A DNA stretch of 64,000 bases, from the NCBI RefSeq assembly GCF_024622975.1, contig NZ_JANJZT010000004.1, forward strand, positions 118,833 to 182,832, in the 5' to 3' direction. The position numbers were made by a program, and so were the translations under genes. This stretch comes from Blautia caecimuris. Its GTDB lineage: Bacteria; Bacillota; Clostridia; Lachnospirales; Lachnospiraceae. The number at the start of each line of letters is the position of its first letter. Within the stretch, counting starts at the first letter, position 1. The notes beneath the pieces are model-generated. The model made no database searches. It saw only the letters and a list, made by a program, of their open reading frames with translations, and was not told the origin of the DNA. Below, one piece after another: positions 51,116-58,404 of this stretch.

Positions 51116-51529
51116 ATGAAAATGCCAAAAGAAAATATTGATACTTCTATGTTTGCTCCTTGTGGAATGAATTGTCTTGTCTGCTACAAGCATTGCTACC
51201 ATAAAAAACCATGTGCAGGTTGTTTGAATAGCGATAAAGGAAAACCTGAGCATTGCCGTAAATGTAAAATAAAGGACTGTATCAAAGATAAGGGACTATC
51301 TTACTGTTTTGAATGTTCCGATTATCCTTGTAAATTGATTAAAAATCTTGAAAAAAGTTATAACAAAAGGTATCAAGCAAGCCTTATGGAAAACAGCAAT
51401 ACTGTACGACAGCATGGTTTAGAAATCTTTATGGAAAAACAGAAAGAAAAATACACTTGTTCTAAATGTGGCGGTATCATTTCAATCCATGATAGAGAGT
51501 GTAGCGAATGTCAAGAAAAAATGGAATAA
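51116..51529 (+). CDS. DUF3795 Cys-rich cargo protein
   Basis: 137 residues with about 20 cysteines. PCGMNCLVCYKHC near 15, PCAGCLNSDKGKPEHCRKCKIKDC split near 32-54 and YCFECSDYPC near 61 are the DUF3795 cysteine pattern; a C-terminal CxxC pair (YTCSKCGG, RECSECQEK) adds a zinc ribbon. Probably a metal-binding protein of unknown role. AAAGGAG precedes it. It sits between two transfer genes with its own promoter and terminator, so it is a passenger cassette. Confidence 0.85.
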   Translation: MKMPKENIDTSMFAPCGMNCLVCYKHCYHKKPCAGCLNSDKGKPEHCRKCKIKDCIKDKGLSYCFECSDYPCKLIKNLEKSYNKRYQASLMENSNTVRQHGLEIFMEKQKEKYTCSKCGGIISIHDRECSECQEKME

Positions 51530-51546
51530 TCATACTTCATATAATT

Positions 51547-51577
51547 GCGGTTAGTCTTTAACGATTGACCGCTTTTT
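51547..51577 (+). terminator. Terminator of the DUF3795 cassette
   Basis: GCGGTTAGTC pairs with GATTGACCGC, then five T. The sequence is related to the terminator at 56554. Confidence 0.87.
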
Positions 51578-51599
51578 CCATGCAAAGAAAGGAGCATTT

Positions 51600-52994
51600 A
51601 TGAACCTACTGAAATATAAGGGAAAGTGTATCAGAGCCAGCGACAAGACCCTTGTTTATCGTTTTTCATTGAGTACGCTTCTGCTTTTGTTCGTAGCAGT
51701 TATCCTGCTACTGAATATAAAACAGCTCGTGCGTGCCGATTGGGAACAGTTCAGCCTATTGGATAACGGGCTGACGCTTTCTACCTACAACTTCATAACC
51801 ATACTGATAGCGACTGGTGTTTGTGCATTGGTCGCTTTTCTGTATTACCGCTTCTGCTATGACCGTTTCAAACAGTTATTGCACCGTCAAAAGCTGGCAC
51901 GAATGATACTGGAAAATAAGTGGTATGAAGCCGATACCGTCAAGGACAGCGGGTTTTTCACTGACCTGCAAGGCAGATCAAGGGAAAAAATCGTCTGGTT
52001 TCCGAAAATCTATTATCAGATGAATACGGGACTGCTTCATATCCGCTGTGAAATCACACTAGGAAAGTATCAAGACCAGCTCTTGCGGTTAGAGGATAAG
52101 CTGGAAAGCGGTTTGTACTGCGAGCTGACCGACAAGACCTTGCATGACGGATATATTGAATACACCATGCTTTACGATATGATAGCGAACCGCATTTCCA
52201 TTGAGGAAGTCAAGGCAGAAAACGGCTGTCTTAGACTGATGAAAAATCTTGTCTGGGAATATGACGCACTCCCTCACGCTCTGATAGCTGGTGGGACTGG
52301 TGGCGGTAAGACGTATTTTCTGCTGACACTCATTGAAGCTCTGTTGCAGACCAACGCCGAGCTTTACATCTTAGACCCGAAGAACGCTGACCTTGCCGAC
52401 TTGGGAACGGTTATGCCGAATGTGTATCACACCAAAGAAGAAATGATTGATTGCGTCAATGCTTTTTATGACGGCATGGTGGCACGAAGCGAAGAAATGA
52501 AACAGCACCCGAAGTACAAGACGGGCGAAAACTACGCCTACTTAGGACTACCGCCCTGCTTCCTTATCTTTGATGAATATGTGGCGTTTTTTGAAATGCT
52601 GGCAACAAAGGAAAGCATGAGCCTACTTAGCCAGCTAAAGAAAATCGTGATGTTGGGACGACAAGCAGGCTACTTTTTGATTGTCGCTTGTCAAAGACCA
52701 GACGCAAAATATTTTTCAGACGGGATAAGGGACAATTTCAACTTCCGTGTGGGGCTTGGTCGTATCAGTGAACTTGGGTACGGTATGCTCTTTGGTTCAG
52801 ATGTGAAAAAGCAGTTTTTCCAAAAGCGTATCAAAGGACGTGGCTACTGTGATGTAGGAACAAGTGTAATCAGTGAGTTTTACACTCCCCTTGTCCCTAA
52901 AGGGCATGATTTCTTACAGACAATCGGCTCACTGGCATACGCAAGGCAGGACGGAACGGCGACGTGCGAAGCGAAAGGCGACGGGACGGACTAG
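51600..52994 (+). CDS. FtsK/SpoIIIE-type coupling ATPase (Tn916 Orf21-like)
   Basis: 464 residues. Two membrane segments near the N-terminus (about 25-45 and 60-82) precede the FtsK ATPase domain with Walker A AGGTGGGKTYF (230-240) and Walker B CFLIFDEYVAFFE near 320. It carries the relaxase-DNA complex to the mating pore at the cell membrane (ConQ in ICEBs1). AAAGGAG lies before the start. oriT follows directly after its stop. Confidence 0.95.
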   Translation: MNLLKYKGKCIRASDKTLVYRFSLSTLLLLFVAVILLLNIKQLVRADWEQFSLLDNGLTLSTYNFITILIATGVCALVAFLYYRFCYDRFKQLLHRQKLARMILENKWYEADTVKDSGFFTDLQGRSREKIVWFPKIYYQMNTGLLHIRCEITLGKYQDQLLRLEDKLESGLYCELTDKTLHDGYIEYTMLYDMIANRISIEEVKAENGCLRLMKNLVWEYDALPHALIAGGTGGGKTYFLLTLIEALLQTNAELYILDPKNADLADLGTVMPNVYHTKEEMIDCVNAFYDGMVARSEEMKQHPKYKTGENYAYLGLPPCFLIFDEYVAFFEMLATKESMSLLSQLKKIVMLGRQAGYFLIVACQRPDAKYFSDGIRDNFNFRVGLGRISELGYGMLFGSDVKKQFFQKRIKGRGYCDVGTSVISEFYTPLVPKGHDFLQTIGSLAYARQDGTATCEAKGDGTD

Positions 52995-53000
52995 CCGTTG

Positions 53001-53057
53001 CTGGTGTGGCGTCAGCCACGCCAGCAGACATTAGCCCCTCATATCTAACAGAGGGGC
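53001..53057 (+). other. Origin of transfer (oriT)
   Basis: Two hairpins between the coupling-ATPase and relaxase genes: CTGGTGTGGC/GCCACGCCAG at 53001-53024 and GCCCCTC-ATATCTAACA-GAGGGGC at 53034-53057. The CTAACA loop flanked by a C/G-rich stem matches the nic region of Tn916 and ICEBs1 oriT, and the location is the same. An oppositely inclined reading frame here is not a gene. Confidence 0.85.
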
Positions 53058-53221
53058 ACAATTACGCTGGAAACTGGTTCAAAAACCTTGGGAAGTCCTT
53101 TAGTTATCAGGGTTTTCTCTGTTTTCAACCGTTTGTGATAATCGCTTGAAATTATCACAAAATCCTAAAAATGTCACGATTGGGGGTATGACAACTGAAT
53201 GATACTGATTTTCTCAACGCC

Positions 53222-54394
53222 TTGAAAGCCAAACGCAGTGACTACGGCGTATCGCAGACAAGGCTTGCACTCATGGCTGGTATCAGCCGTGAACATCTTA
53301 GCCGTATCGAAGCTGGCAAGGTAACACTGACCGAAGATATGAAGCATAAATTACTGGACGCTGTGGAAAGGTTCAATCCCGACGCTCCTATGTTTCTGCT
53401 CTTTGATTATGTGCGTATCCGATTTCCCACGCTGGATATACAGCACGTTATCAAAGACATATTAAAGCTGAACATCAGCTATATGCTTCACGAAGATTTC
53501 GGACATTACAAGTACACCGAGCATTACTATATCGGGGACGTGTTCGTTTATACTTCACAAGACAAAGAAAAAGGTGTCCTATTGGAACTGAAAGGCAAAG
53601 GCTGTCGCCAGTTTGAAAGCTACCTGCTGGCACAGGAACGAAGCTGGTATGACTTCTTCATGGACGCACTGGTTGAGGGCGGTGTGATGAAACGCCTTGA
53701 CCTTGCAATCAATGACAGAACGGGCTTGCTGGATATTCCAGAACTGATAGAGAAATGCAAGAATGAGGAATGTATTTCTAAATTCCGTAGCTTCAAGAAC
53801 TATGGTTCTGGGGAGCTGGTAAAGCACAACGAAGCCAACAAGGACGGCATGGGACATACGCTTTACATTGGTTCATTTACCAGTGAGGTGTACTTCTGTG
53901 TCTATGAAAAGAATTATGAACAATCTTCAAAGTTAGGAATACCCATTGAGGAAGTCCCCATTAAAAACCGATTTGAGATACGTTTGAAAAATGAACGTGC
54001 CTACTATGCCGTGAGAGAACTGCTGACCCACTATGACGCAGAACTGACGGCATTTTCTATTATCAACCAGTATATCCGCTTTGCCGATAAGGAAGTAGGC
54101 AAGCGAAAAAGCGATTGGAAAACTAACGCCCGTTGGTCTTGGTTTATTGGCGAGGGACGACCACCCGTGAAGCTGACGACAAAGCCAGAGCCTTATACTC
54201 TGCAACGAACGCTAAACTGGCTACAAAGGCAGGTTGCACCGACCTTGAAAATGCTGAAACAGATAGACGCAGGCAATCAGACGGACTATCTCAAAACCAT
54301 AGAACAGCAGGCAAAGCTGACGGATAAACATAAGCAGATAGTGAAGCAACAGACGGCTTCGGTGGACGAACTGATAGAACAAGAAAAGGAGTGA
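53222..54394 (+). CDS. mobT: MobT-type relaxase, Rep_trans family (Tn916 Orf20-like)
   Basis: 390 residues from TTG 53222. An N-terminal XRE helix-turn-helix (SQTRLALMAGISREHLSRIE near 10-30) precedes the replication-initiation domain (DYVRIRFPT near 61, LKGKGCRQFE near 121, RLDLAINDRTG near 160 with the catalytic region, NRFEIRLKNERA near 250). It nicks oriT and is also used for rolling-circle replication. The frame stays open for nine codons upstream to CTG 53195, where GGGGG stands 8 bases earlier, and the extension LNDTDFLNA looks like coding sequence. So the real start may be CTG 53195. Confidence 0.92.
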   Translation: MKAKRSDYGVSQTRLALMAGISREHLSRIEAGKVTLTEDMKHKLLDAVERFNPDAPMFLLFDYVRIRFPTLDIQHVIKDILKLNISYMLHEDFGHYKYTEHYYIGDVFVYTSQDKEKGVLLELKGKGCRQFESYLLAQERSWYDFFMDALVEGGVMKRLDLAINDRTGLLDIPELIEKCKNEECISKFRSFKNYGSGELVKHNEANKDGMGHTLYIGSFTSEVYFCVYEKNYEQSSKLGIPIEEVPIKNRFEIRLKNERAYYAVRELLTHYDAELTAFSIINQYIRFADKEVGKRKSDWKTNARWSWFIGEGRPPVKLTTKPEPYTLQRTLNWLQRQVAPTLKMLKQIDAGNQTDYLKTIEQQAKLTDKHKQIVKQQTASVDELIEQEKE

Positions 54395-54397
54395 TTG

Positions 54398-54538
54398 ATG
54401 ATGATGTGGGAATTGATTAAGGACTTACTGCTGGTATCACTTGGCATGGGTATCGGCGTGGTTCTGATGTGTATTATGAGTGTCGGAAAGGAAGCTGACC
54501 GACAAATGATTGAATTAAAAGAAAGCGAGGAAAATTAA
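54398..54538 (+). CDS. DUF3789-type small membrane protein
   Basis: 46 residues, MMMWELIKDLLLVSLGMG followed by a second half of the membrane segment and a charged tail KEADRQMIELKESEEN. It lies 3 bases after the relaxase and touches the next gene. AAAAGGAG is 6 bases upstream of ATG 54398; two further ATGs follow directly. Such small proteins are constant companions of relaxase genes in Tn916/Tn1549-like elements. Function unknown. Confidence 0.8.
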   Translation: MMMWELIKDLLLVSLGMGIGVVLMCIMSVGKEADRQMIELKESEEN

Positions 54539-54760
54539 ATGAATTTCGGACAAAATTTATACAACTGGTTTTTAAGCAATGCACAGTCTTTAGTGCTTAT
54601 GGCAATCGTCGTGATTGGTATTTACTTGGGGTTCAAGCGTGAGTTTTCAAAACTTATCGGCTTCTTGGTGGTTGCCTTAGTTGCCGTTGGATTGGTATTT
54701 AATGCAGGCGGTGTCAAAGATGTTCTCTTAGAACTGTTCAATAATATTATCGGAGCATAG
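54539..54760 (+). CDS. TcpD-family small conjugation membrane protein (Tn916 Orf19-like)
   Basis: 73 residues with two membrane segments (LVLMAIVVIGIYLGF near 19 and LIGFLVVALVAVGLVF near 39). The start codon directly follows the stop of the preceding gene. The position matches the small Orf19/TcpD gene of the Tn916 family, thought to be part of the membrane channel. Cargo genes are inserted directly after it. Confidence 0.82.
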   Translation: MNFGQNLYNWFLSNAQSLVLMAIVVIGIYLGFKREFSKLIGFLVVALVAVGLVFNAGGVKDVLLELFNNIIGA

Positions 54761-54804
54761 CCGTACTCTTTCATCACTGTTTGCGGTCACGCAAACATAC
54801 CTTT

Positions 54805-54908
54805 CCCCCTTTGGGAGTGGGCTAAGGGGGTAACGGAATGGTACCGGCGTGATGAATTTCATTGCTTGGCTCAAACAGAACTGATATAATGTGGAAATGA
54901 AGAAATCG
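54805..54908 (+). repeat. Promoter-bearing repeat, copy 1
   Basis: Shares CCCCCTTTGGGANTGGGCTAAG, AGGGGGTAACGGAATGGTAC and GATGAATT-CATTGCTTGGCTCAAA-CTGATATAATGTGG-ATGAAGAAA with copy 2 at 55919-56048 (quoted in pieces). It contains the promoter TTGCTT (54862-54867), 17 bases, TATAAT (54885-54890) that drives the AraC/GyrI gene. Copy 2 has about 25 extra bases. Confidence 0.85.
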
Positions 54909-54986
54909 AAAATTGATTTGAATTTGTCTAAATAAATCAAGATAAACACAATGTTCATTATGTATATTAGAGGTGGATATGACTGA

Positions 54987-55886
54987 ATGAGAGAAATAGA
55001 AACGGTGCAGAAAATACAGGACTATATACGCATACATCATAAAGATGATAATTTCAATACAAATGATGTTTGTTCTATGATTGGATATTCAAGGCGACAA
55101 GTTGACAGGCTTTTCAAGAAATATCTGAACAAAACACTACAAGAATATGTTAATGCAGTTTGTTTAACGGAAAGTGCAAATGAATTACTGAATACAAAAA
55201 AAACAATTTTAGAAGTCGCATTGAACAGTCATTATGAAACACATGAGGGGTTTTCGCGCTCCTTTTGTAAAAGATTTCATATCATGCCCTCTGTATATCG
55301 TGAAAAAAAGATTGCTATTCCACTATTCATACAATATCCGATTAGTCACTATTATGCTTTGCTTAAACATAAGGAGGAATTATTTATGGGTAATGATTTA
55401 AGTTTTTGTATGATTACTGCCAAAGAACGCGAAAGAAGAAAGTTAATTTATCTCCCGTCACACCATGCACAAGATTATTTTTCGTATTGCGAGGAAGTAG
55501 GCTGTGAATGGGAAGGACTGCTAAATAGTATTGCAGAAAAATTTGAATCTGCTGCTTTAATTGAATTACCAGACAAATTAGTTGAAATTGGTTTTTCAAA
55601 GATAGCAGCAGGCGTTGAAGTGCCATTAGATTATGACAAAGAACTTCCGAAAGCATATAAAGTAGTAGAACTTCCAGAATGTATCATGCTTTATTTTCAA
55701 AGTGAACCATACGAGAATGAAGAGGACTTTTGCAAGGCGATTGAAAGCACATATACAGCGATAGGAAAATATAATCCTGCCATATATGGTTATAAACATG
55801 CATATGATATGGCTCCAAGTTTTAATTTTGGTGCAGATACAAGTACAGGAGCAAGGATAGCTGTTCCAGCACTACCAGCGGATTGA
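54987..55886 (+). CDS. AraC-family regulator with GyrI-like effector domain (cargo)
   Basis: 299 residues. The N-terminal 110 residues are an AraC DNA-binding domain (MIGYSRRQVDRLFKKYLNKT near 30 and EGFSRSFCKRFHIMPSVYR near 85). The C-terminal half (about 150-297) resembles the GyrI/Rob effector-binding fold, with IYLPSHHAQDYFSY and CIMLYFQSEPYENEEDFC. Such proteins sense small toxic molecules and switch on defence or efflux genes; the target here is not visible. It is AT-rich compared with the transfer genes and enclosed by the repeated promoter block and a conserved tail. Confidence 0.85.
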   Translation: MREIETVQKIQDYIRIHHKDDNFNTNDVCSMIGYSRRQVDRLFKKYLNKTLQEYVNAVCLTESANELLNTKKTILEVALNSHYETHEGFSRSFCKRFHIMPSVYREKKIAIPLFIQYPISHYYALLKHKEELFMGNDLSFCMITAKERERRKLIYLPSHHAQDYFSYCEEVGCEWEGLLNSIAEKFESAALIELPDKLVEIGFSKIAAGVEVPLDYDKELPKAYKVVELPECIMLYFQSEPYENEEDFCKAIESTYTAIGKYNPAIYGYKHAYDMAPSFNFGADTSTGARIAVPALPAD

Positions 55887-55918
55887 TAGCTATAAATCTC
55901 AGTTTAATAATTTCATAT

Positions 55919-56048
55919 CCCCCTTTGGGAATGGGCTAAGGAGGAATGAAAGGGGGTAACGGAATGGTACACGGATAAAAACAACGGCATGATGAATTAC
56001 ATTGCTTGGCTCAAATAGAGCTGATATAATGTGGATATGAAGAAAGCG
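55919..56048 (+). repeat. Promoter-bearing repeat, copy 2
   Basis: Second copy of the block at 54805, with promoter TTGCTT (56002-56007), 17 bases, TATAAT (56025-56030) before the Cys-protein gene. It is joined directly to the tail TTTAATAATTTCATATCC (55903-55920) of the AraC cassette; the related tail TTTAATAACTTCATATCC recurs at 56527-56544 after the next gene. Confidence 0.85.
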
Positions 56049-56082
56049 GAAAATCAGAAGTTGCAAAAGGAGTGAAATTGAA

Positions 56083-56520
56083 ATGTGTATGGAATGTTAT
56101 GTTGATAAAAACAGAATAACACCACTCTTAAATCCATTGGATTGTTTAGAAAATCATATACAATACATTTGTGGAACTTGTGGGCGGTGCATTTGCATTG
56201 AACATGACCCTAAACGTGGATTACAACGGTGGAATTTTCCTTTTAAATCGTTAGAAATTGCAAAATTATATTTGCGTACTGCTGATTATAGTATGAAAAA
56301 GCCATGTGGTATTTATGAACTGAAAAGTGAAAACGGCAGACTTTCATACAAAATCTTTGCGAACATCGAAGACTTACAGTTATATCTAAAAAAGAACAAA
56401 GGAAAAATTTGCAAAGATATGAAGCCAGTTTTTATTATTGAAGAATACAGAGAATATGCAAATACGCAGATAAGAAAATTGACCTCTGATGAAATACAGA
56501 AATATATGTCAGAGCGATAA
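56083..56520 (+). CDS. Small Cys-containing cargo protein of unknown function
   Basis: 145 residues. The N-terminus has MCMECYVDKN and, near 34, ICGTCGRCICIEHDP, which looks like a zinc site; the rest (KSLEIAKLYLRTADY, CGIYELKSENGRLSYKIF) is an alpha/beta domain I do not recognise. It has its own promoter in repeat copy 2 and a terminator at 56554. AT-rich, like the preceding cargo gene. Confidence 0.72.
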   Translation: MCMECYVDKNRITPLLNPLDCLENHIQYICGTCGRCICIEHDPKRGLQRWNFPFKSLEIAKLYLRTADYSMKKPCGIYELKSENGRLSYKIFANIEDLQLYLKKNKGKICKDMKPVFIIEEYREYANTQIRKLTSDEIQKYMSER

Positions 56521-56553
56521 CTTTCGGTTTAATAACTTCATATCCACACACAA

Positions 56554-56584
56554 AGCAGTTAGTCTTAGGATTGACTGCTTTTTT
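56554..56584 (+). terminator. Terminator of the third cargo cassette
   Basis: AGCAGTTAGTC pairs with GATTGACTGCT (two G-U pairs), 4-base loop and T-tract. Related in sequence to the terminator at 51547. Confidence 0.88.
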
Positions 56585-56614
56585 GATACTTAAATTTAAG
56601 ATTGGAGTGATTAC

Positions 56615-56869
56615 TTGAAAGATATATTTTCAGATATGCAGGCAAGGATCGGCTGTACTTACATTTCAGACTTGCTACATCATAAGCGTGTGATTTGGCA
56701 TGAAATGAAGCGACTGAACCTTGCCGACTATCCACAGAAACAATTAGAAGATTTTTCAAAATATGTGTTTGGTACAAGTTACCAGACATTAAGTACTGTT
56801 ATGGAACAGCAGAAAGGACGTGAGGAACAATGCAGGAAGAACAGATTCTGGTGGAAACGACCCACTTAA
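56615..56869 (+). CDS. Small conserved ICE protein of unknown function
   Basis: 84 residues from TTG 56615 (TTGGAGTGA upstream): KDIFSDMQARIGCTYISDLL, then HHKRVIWHEMKRLNLADYPQ and a basic C-terminus. Its last 40 bases overlap the start of the first ardA, so translation is probably coupled. No domain recognised; it looks helical and soluble. It may support the antirestriction genes. Confidence 0.65.
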   Translation: MKDIFSDMQARIGCTYISDLLHHKRVIWHEMKRLNLADYPQKQLEDFSKYVFGTSYQTLSTVMEQQKGREEQCRKNRFWWKRPT

Positions 56870-57333
56870 TCAATGGGGAATTTCGCTCCTACTGGTTTGA
56901 TTTGCCCATAGACATTGCAAAGTTTGAGGAACTGCTGGGCGTTGGAGCAGAAAGCAGGGACTACCGCATTATTGAAAAGGTACTGCCGTATGCTGATGAC
57001 GTACACGAACATACCAGCATTTATCAACTGAATGAATTAAATCTCATGTATCAGCGTTTGCCCGACTATATCAAGGCAGAATACAAACAGCTTTTGACTT
57101 ACTATGAAAATCTGGAAGAACTCTATAATTACAGATATGTGGTTATCTGTTATCCAGACTGTAAAAGCATGATTGACGTTGCCCGTTTCAAACTGGCGAC
57201 AAGTCCTGCGTTCCAGAACTTATCTGAAGATTGCCAGACCTACTACTTTGATTATGAAGCATACGCTAATCATTTGCAGGAAAACGGGCGTTTCTTGGAA
57301 ACAGAACACGGTATTTATGAAATACCGCTGTAA
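56830..57333 (+). CDS. ardA: ArdA-like antirestriction protein, divergent copy
   Basis: 167 residues, acidic. It has the ArdA frame: FRSYWFDLPIDIAKFEELLGVG near 17, IYQLNELNLMYQRLPDYI near 63, CYPDCKSMIDVARF near 108 and YFDYEAYANHLQENGRF near 137 before the final GIYEIPL. ArdA mimics B-form DNA and blocks type I restriction enzymes on entry into a new host. It differs clearly from the second copy, which is the one closest to Tn916 Orf18. GAGGAA upstream. Confidence 0.85.
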   Translation: MQEEQILVETTHLINGEFRSYWFDLPIDIAKFEELLGVGAESRDYRIIEKVLPYADDVHEHTSIYQLNELNLMYQRLPDYIKAEYKQLLTYYENLEELYNYRYVVICYPDCKSMIDVARFKLATSPAFQNLSEDCQTYYFDYEAYANHLQENGRFLETEHGIYEIPL

Positions 57334-57349
57334 GAAATGAGGTCTGCCT

Positions 57350-57853
57350 ATGATTGATGATATGAGAGTTTATATCGCTAATCTTGGGAAATACAACGAG
57401 GGGTATCTGGTGGGCGACTGGTTCTCTTTCCCTATTGACGAGGACGACGTAAAAGAGCGTATCGGTTTGAATGAACGCTATGAAGAATACGCAATCCATG
57501 ATACCGATAACTTCCCCATTGAGATTGGCGAATATATTTCTATTGAAGAACTAAATGAAATGTTTGAACTGATTGAAGAACTGCCTGATTATATCACGGA
57601 CGCACTGGACGAATTTATCAGCCATTATGGGACGCTGGAAGAAGTTGTAGAACATAAAGATGATATTTATTATTATCCAGATTGCGACGATATGACCGAT
57701 ATTGCCTACTATTACATTGACGAGTTGCAGTCGTTGGGGGAAATCCCCCCACAGTTGCAGAATTATATTGACTATGAAGCATACGGCAGAGATTTGGATA
57801 TGGGCGGTTATTTCATCACAACAAGCCGTGGTATCTGCGAGATACCATATTAA
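57350..57853 (+). CDS. ardA: ArdA antirestriction protein (Tn916 Orf18-like)
   Basis: 167 residues, strongly acidic. MRVYIANLGKYNEGYLVGDWF, split near residues 5-25, FPIDEDDVKERIGLNERYEEYAIHD near 28 and NYIDYEAYGRDLDMGGYF near 136 correspond closely to Tn916 ArdA. The Asp/Glu-rich surface mimics DNA phosphates and inhibits type I restriction. It lies 16 bases after the first ArdA and is followed by two terminators that separate it from the mating-pore genes. Confidence 0.95.
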   Translation: MIDDMRVYIANLGKYNEGYLVGDWFSFPIDEDDVKERIGLNERYEEYAIHDTDNFPIEIGEYISIEELNEMFELIEELPDYITDALDEFISHYGTLEEVVEHKDDIYYYPDCDDMTDIAYYYIDELQSLGEIPPQLQNYIDYEAYGRDLDMGGYFITTSRGICEIPY

Positions 57854-57932
57854 AGCTGGAAGATCAGCGACAAGGATTGTTGCTTCTGACAGCTTTTTTG
57901 ATTAGGGACAGTCTGAAAACGGCTGTCCTTTT
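57853..57932 (+). terminator. Two tandem terminator hairpins between ardA and tcpE
   Basis: Hairpin A pairs AAGCTG (57853-57858) with CAGCTT (57890-57895), with an inner AGCGAC/GTTGCT stem, then six T. Hairpin B pairs GGACAG (57906-57911) with CTGTCC (57923-57928), then TTTT. They can limit transcription into the mating-pore operon. Confidence 0.75.
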
Positions 57933-58014
57933 CCATTATGTGAAATCTCATAAAGAGATACCACTGTGCCGTGAAGTACGCGGCAGGAATGAAGAAAGGA
58001 GTGGAAACGAAAAC

Positions 58015-58404
58015 ATGAAAAAGATTAAAAGCTACACGGGTATCTGGAACGTGGAAAAAGTCTTGTATGCAATCAATGACTTTAATTTACCTTTTCCCGT
58101 TACCTTTACCCAGATTACATGGTTTGTGATAACCGAGTTTATCATCATTCTGTTTGGGGACTTACCGCCGTTCTCCATGATTGAGGGAGCATTTTTGAAA
58201 TACTTCGGTATTCCCGTGGCTCTCACATGGTTCATGTCGCAAAAGACTTTTGACGGCAAGAAGCCGTACAGTTTTTTGAAATCACAGATAACTTTTGCCC
58301 TACGACCCAAAACCACTTATGCAGGGAAAGCCGTGAAACTGGATAAGCAGGTACTACAAGAGAATATCACGGCAGTAAGGAGTGTGAGCTATGTTCCCGA
58401 TTAA
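58015..58404 (+). CDS. tcpE: TcpE-family conjugation membrane protein (Tn916 Orf17-like)
   Basis: 129 residues starting MKKIKSYTGIWNVEKVLYAI, with two membrane segments (TWFVITEFIIILFGDL near 39, EGAFLKYFGIPVALTWF near 60) and a conserved GKKPYSFLKSQI near 82. It is part of the membrane channel. The start at 58015 is chosen over upstream codons because AAAGGAG lies before it and the protein then matches the family N-terminus. It overlaps the VirB4 gene by 14 bases. Confidence 0.92.
   Translation: MKKIKSYTGIWNVEKVLYAINDFNLPFPVTFTQITWFVITEFIIILFGDLPPFSMIEGAFLKYFGIPVALTWFMSQKTFDGKKPYSFLKSQITFALRPKTTYAGKAVKLDKQVLQENITAVRSVSYVPD

Noticed and set aside
52964..53149. 61-codon frame after the coupling ATPase
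   Set aside because: It runs through the oriT hairpins and has no ribosome site or protein-like sequence.
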